From Bacteroidales bacterium (GTDB lineage Bacteria; Bacteroidota; Bacteroidia; Bacteroidales; JAADJA01): DNA of 62,089 bases. Both the position numbers and the translations under genes were made by a program. The stretch lies in assembly GCA_016783885.1 (NCBI GenBank), contig JADHVR010000011.1:1-62089 (forward strand), read 5' to 3'. This document shows, one piece after another, positions 60,621-62,089 of the stretch; position 1 is the stretch's first letter, and each line of letters starts with the position of its first letter. A model generated the notes under the pieces. It was not told where the DNA came from and ran no database searches. It worked only from the letters and a program-made list of their open reading frames with translations.

Positions 60621-60853
60621 ATGATGAAAAATTATTATGGAAAATGGATTAGCACATCCAGCAATAAAGAAATTATTATACATTTGAATTTATTTGTTTC
60701 AAAGAGATTCAAGGAAGTAAAAGAGCAGTTGATATTTATCAGATTACAAATTATTCAAGATTTATTTTACATGGTGTAGTTTTAGAGTTTATTAACAATA
60801 GTAAATTAATTGTAACAATTAGAAATAATAAAGAAGAATTTAAAAGAAAGTGA
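60621..60853 (+). pseudogene. Possible decayed small ORF
   Basis: ATG 60621 opens a frame of 52 codons. From about 60684 a second frame reads more like protein (FICFKEIQGSKRAVDIYQI, then FILHGVVLEFINNSKLIVTI) up to a stop at 60851-60853. One frameshift near 60683 would join them into about 77 residues. The rest of the 60345-61040 gap is AT-rich and I see nothing else in it. No family recognised. Confidence 0.3.
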
Positions 60854-61040
60854 ACAAATGAATAACCCCGAGCCGGCTTAACGAAATTGAGACATTTTTT
60901 TATCCCATGATTTTATTAGTTCTTGTCTAATAGATTTTCTAATGAATCAAGCAACTAATAAAAAATTGTCTTTTTATTTTTTATTATTATCATTTTTTTC
61001 TATAATTTAATAAATAACTATTTCTTTTGAAATATCAATT

Positions 61041-61922
61041 TTATTCAATATTTTTATTTTTGTCACGAATAAATTTATAATTACTTAAAACTGTTATCTT
61101 TCCTTTTTTAAACAAAAATGTATTTGAATTTGTTACTACAACAAATTCAAACATAGAGCCTATTATCATTTTAACATTGTGAATGTCTATAAAATAAGTT
61201 GCTTTTTTATAGTATATTTTTGCATAAAAAAAATCCGACTTAACACGGGGTTTTAATATTTGACCTTTATCTAATGCAGAAGAATTAAATGCGTTAATTT
61301 CTAAATCATCATTATTTCTGTTAAAAAATTCAATTTCCCCAAACTTATAAATAATATTATGGAAGTATAAAATATCGGCTGCATATTTATATGCACTTTT
61401 TTGTTTAAAGTCAAAGTATGAAAATTTTAAAAATTGTTTGTAATCATTTTTCCTCAATTCGACTAGATATTGTTTAATTAGCTTAGAACTATTGTTAGGA
61501 GGATTATATGTATTAAGAGACTTATTGAAATATGAATAATATGTTGATGTATAAATCTCTTGTCTGTGATTAATCAACTTTTCTGGCTCATTGAATTTTG
61601 TTTTTATTTTATTGTAATTTTTATCAGTTAAGTAGATATACCATCCATTAATATTGTAAAATCTAAAATGTCTAAAAAAATTCCTTTTGAAAGATACTTT
61701 TTTATATATTCGCTCAATAAGAAATGCTAAAGAAACTAGTAATATAGATTGAATTCCTACGATGTGTTTATTGCTAACTCCCAAGTTAACACAAACATTA
61801 TCAACTAAATAATATAACAAAAATACTAATATTAAAAAAACACCAATAAAAATAAATAAATAACTTTCTTTTTTTAGCTTTTTTACGAAACTCCTTAATC
61901 TTTCAATTTGTATCTTATTCAT
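61041..61922 (-). CDS. Unknown membrane protein, two N-terminal helices
   Basis: A 293-residue protein. The first 70 residues hold two membrane helices (YLFIFIGVFLILVFLLYYLVD and IVGIQSILLVSLAFLIERIY), and the remaining part is Lys/Tyr/Phe/Asn-rich and probably cytoplasmic. I do not recognise it. The base composition is far more AT-rich than the neighbouring synthetase gene, and it borders an insertion sequence, so it is likely acquired. Confidence 0.6.
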   Translation of the reverse strand: MNKIQIERLRSFVKKLKKESYLFIFIGVFLILVFLLYYLVDNVCVNLGVSNKHIVGIQSILLVSLAFLIERIYKKVSFKRNFFRHFRFYNINGWYIYLTDKNYNKIKTKFNEPEKLINHRQEIYTSTYYSYFNKSLNTYNPPNNSSKLIKQYLVELRKNDYKQFLKFSYFDFKQKSAYKYAADILYFHNIIYKFGEIEFFNRNNDDLEINAFNSSALDKGQILKPRVKSDFFYAKIYYKKATYFIDIHNVKMIIGSMFEFVVVTNSNTFLFKKGKITVLSNYKFIRDKNKNIE

Positions 61923-61952
61923 ACAATATTAATTTTAATAGATTAGTTTGGA

Positions 61953-62089
61953 TGTTTTAGCCCCTCAGAAAGTCGGACAAGGTTATAGTTAAAAATCTAT
62001 AAATTTGTACGATTATGACAAGAAAAAGAACATTTACCAAGGAAGAAAAGCTTCAGTTTTTACAAGAGGCTGAACAAAATGGTGTAAAG
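61953..62089 (+). mobile_element. Left end of an IS3-type insertion sequence
   Basis: The element appears to start TGTTTTAGCCCCTCAGAAAG at 61953, an IS3/IS150-like terminal repeat, 62 bases before the transposase gene. The right end is outside the window. Confidence 0.6.
62015..62089 (+). CDS. Transposase OrfA, N-terminal fragment
   Basis: The first 25 residues (TRKRTFTKEEKLQFLQEAEQ) match the start of the helix-turn-helix OrfA protein of IS3-family elements, which binds the terminal repeats. The frame runs off the window. It is AT-rich like its surroundings. Confidence 0.75.
   Translation, partial: MTRKRTFTKEEKLQFLQEAEQNGVK

Overview
The window reads as chromosome of a member of the Bacteroidota, probably a Bacteroidales-like environmental lineage. 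The evidence is a complete type IX secretion (T9SS) core cluster in the order porP-gldK-gldL-gldM-gldN, several secreted proteins ending in T9SS sorting domains, -7 boxes of the Bacteroidota form TAnnTTTG, few Shine-Dalgarno sequences, and AT-rich intergenic DNA full of palindromic repeats. No rRNA, tRNA, CRISPR array or prophage was recognised. The left edge cuts a T9SS cargo gene and the right edge cuts an IS3-type insertion sequence.

Layout. 1-8.5 kb: tail of a T9SS cargo gene, a small membrane protein, then a minus-strand TetR / TolC-like / FKBP isomerase / membrane-fusion / RND efflux operon with a four-helix-bundle (S23-type) gene lodged between the last two transport genes. 8.5-10.1 kb: one, perhaps two, accessory membrane-protein genes with borders like those of integron gene cassettes. 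10.2-13.8 kb: dsrC, a dsrM-like and a dsrK-like gene on the plus strand, facing a cysteine desulfurase. 14-16.2 kb: a Yellow/royal-jelly-type lipoprotein and a second cassette-like lipoprotein gene. 16.2-23.6 kb: a housekeeping block (psd, cdsA, two DUF2007 genes, a LUD-domain gene, ftsH, rsfS; divergent birA; a SRPBCC gene and pyrE). 23.7-29.6 kb: a C10 cysteine protease, coaD, a thioredoxin-fold lipid- or membrane-associated protein, a small Fn3 protein behind a sigma-54-type promoter, and a DUF4468 protein. 29.8-39.3 kb: groEL, groES, secG, a TPR protein, lptE, a sigma-54 activator, a nucleotide-sugar dehydrogenase and pheT, all minus strand. 39.9-48.5 kb: a 1575-residue papain-family T9SS cargo protein followed by two tandem paralogous cargo genes and a broken duplicate. 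48.8-57.2 kb: recG and the T9SS core cluster. 57.5-62 kb: a YitT protein, a zinc ribbon, glycyl-tRNA synthetase, a decayed ORF, an unknown membrane protein and the IS end.

How it fits together. The T9SS core exports the cargo proteins found at both ends and in the middle of the window. The housekeeping genes are in orders I know from other Bacteroidota. Three things stand out. First, dsrC-dsrM-dsrK is present without dsrAB in view; DsrC keeps both redox cysteines (Cys93 and Cys104), so a membrane thiol-redox/sulfur-carrier module separate from textbook sulfate respiration is plausible. Second, single genes are bounded by perfect inverted GTTAG.../...CTAAC borders and followed by attC-like hairpins, without an integrase in the window. 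Third, a well-formed sigma-54 promoter with an upstream palindrome drives a small secreted Fn3 protein. Palindromic repeats have also invaded many gene ends and in several cases supply the stop codon.
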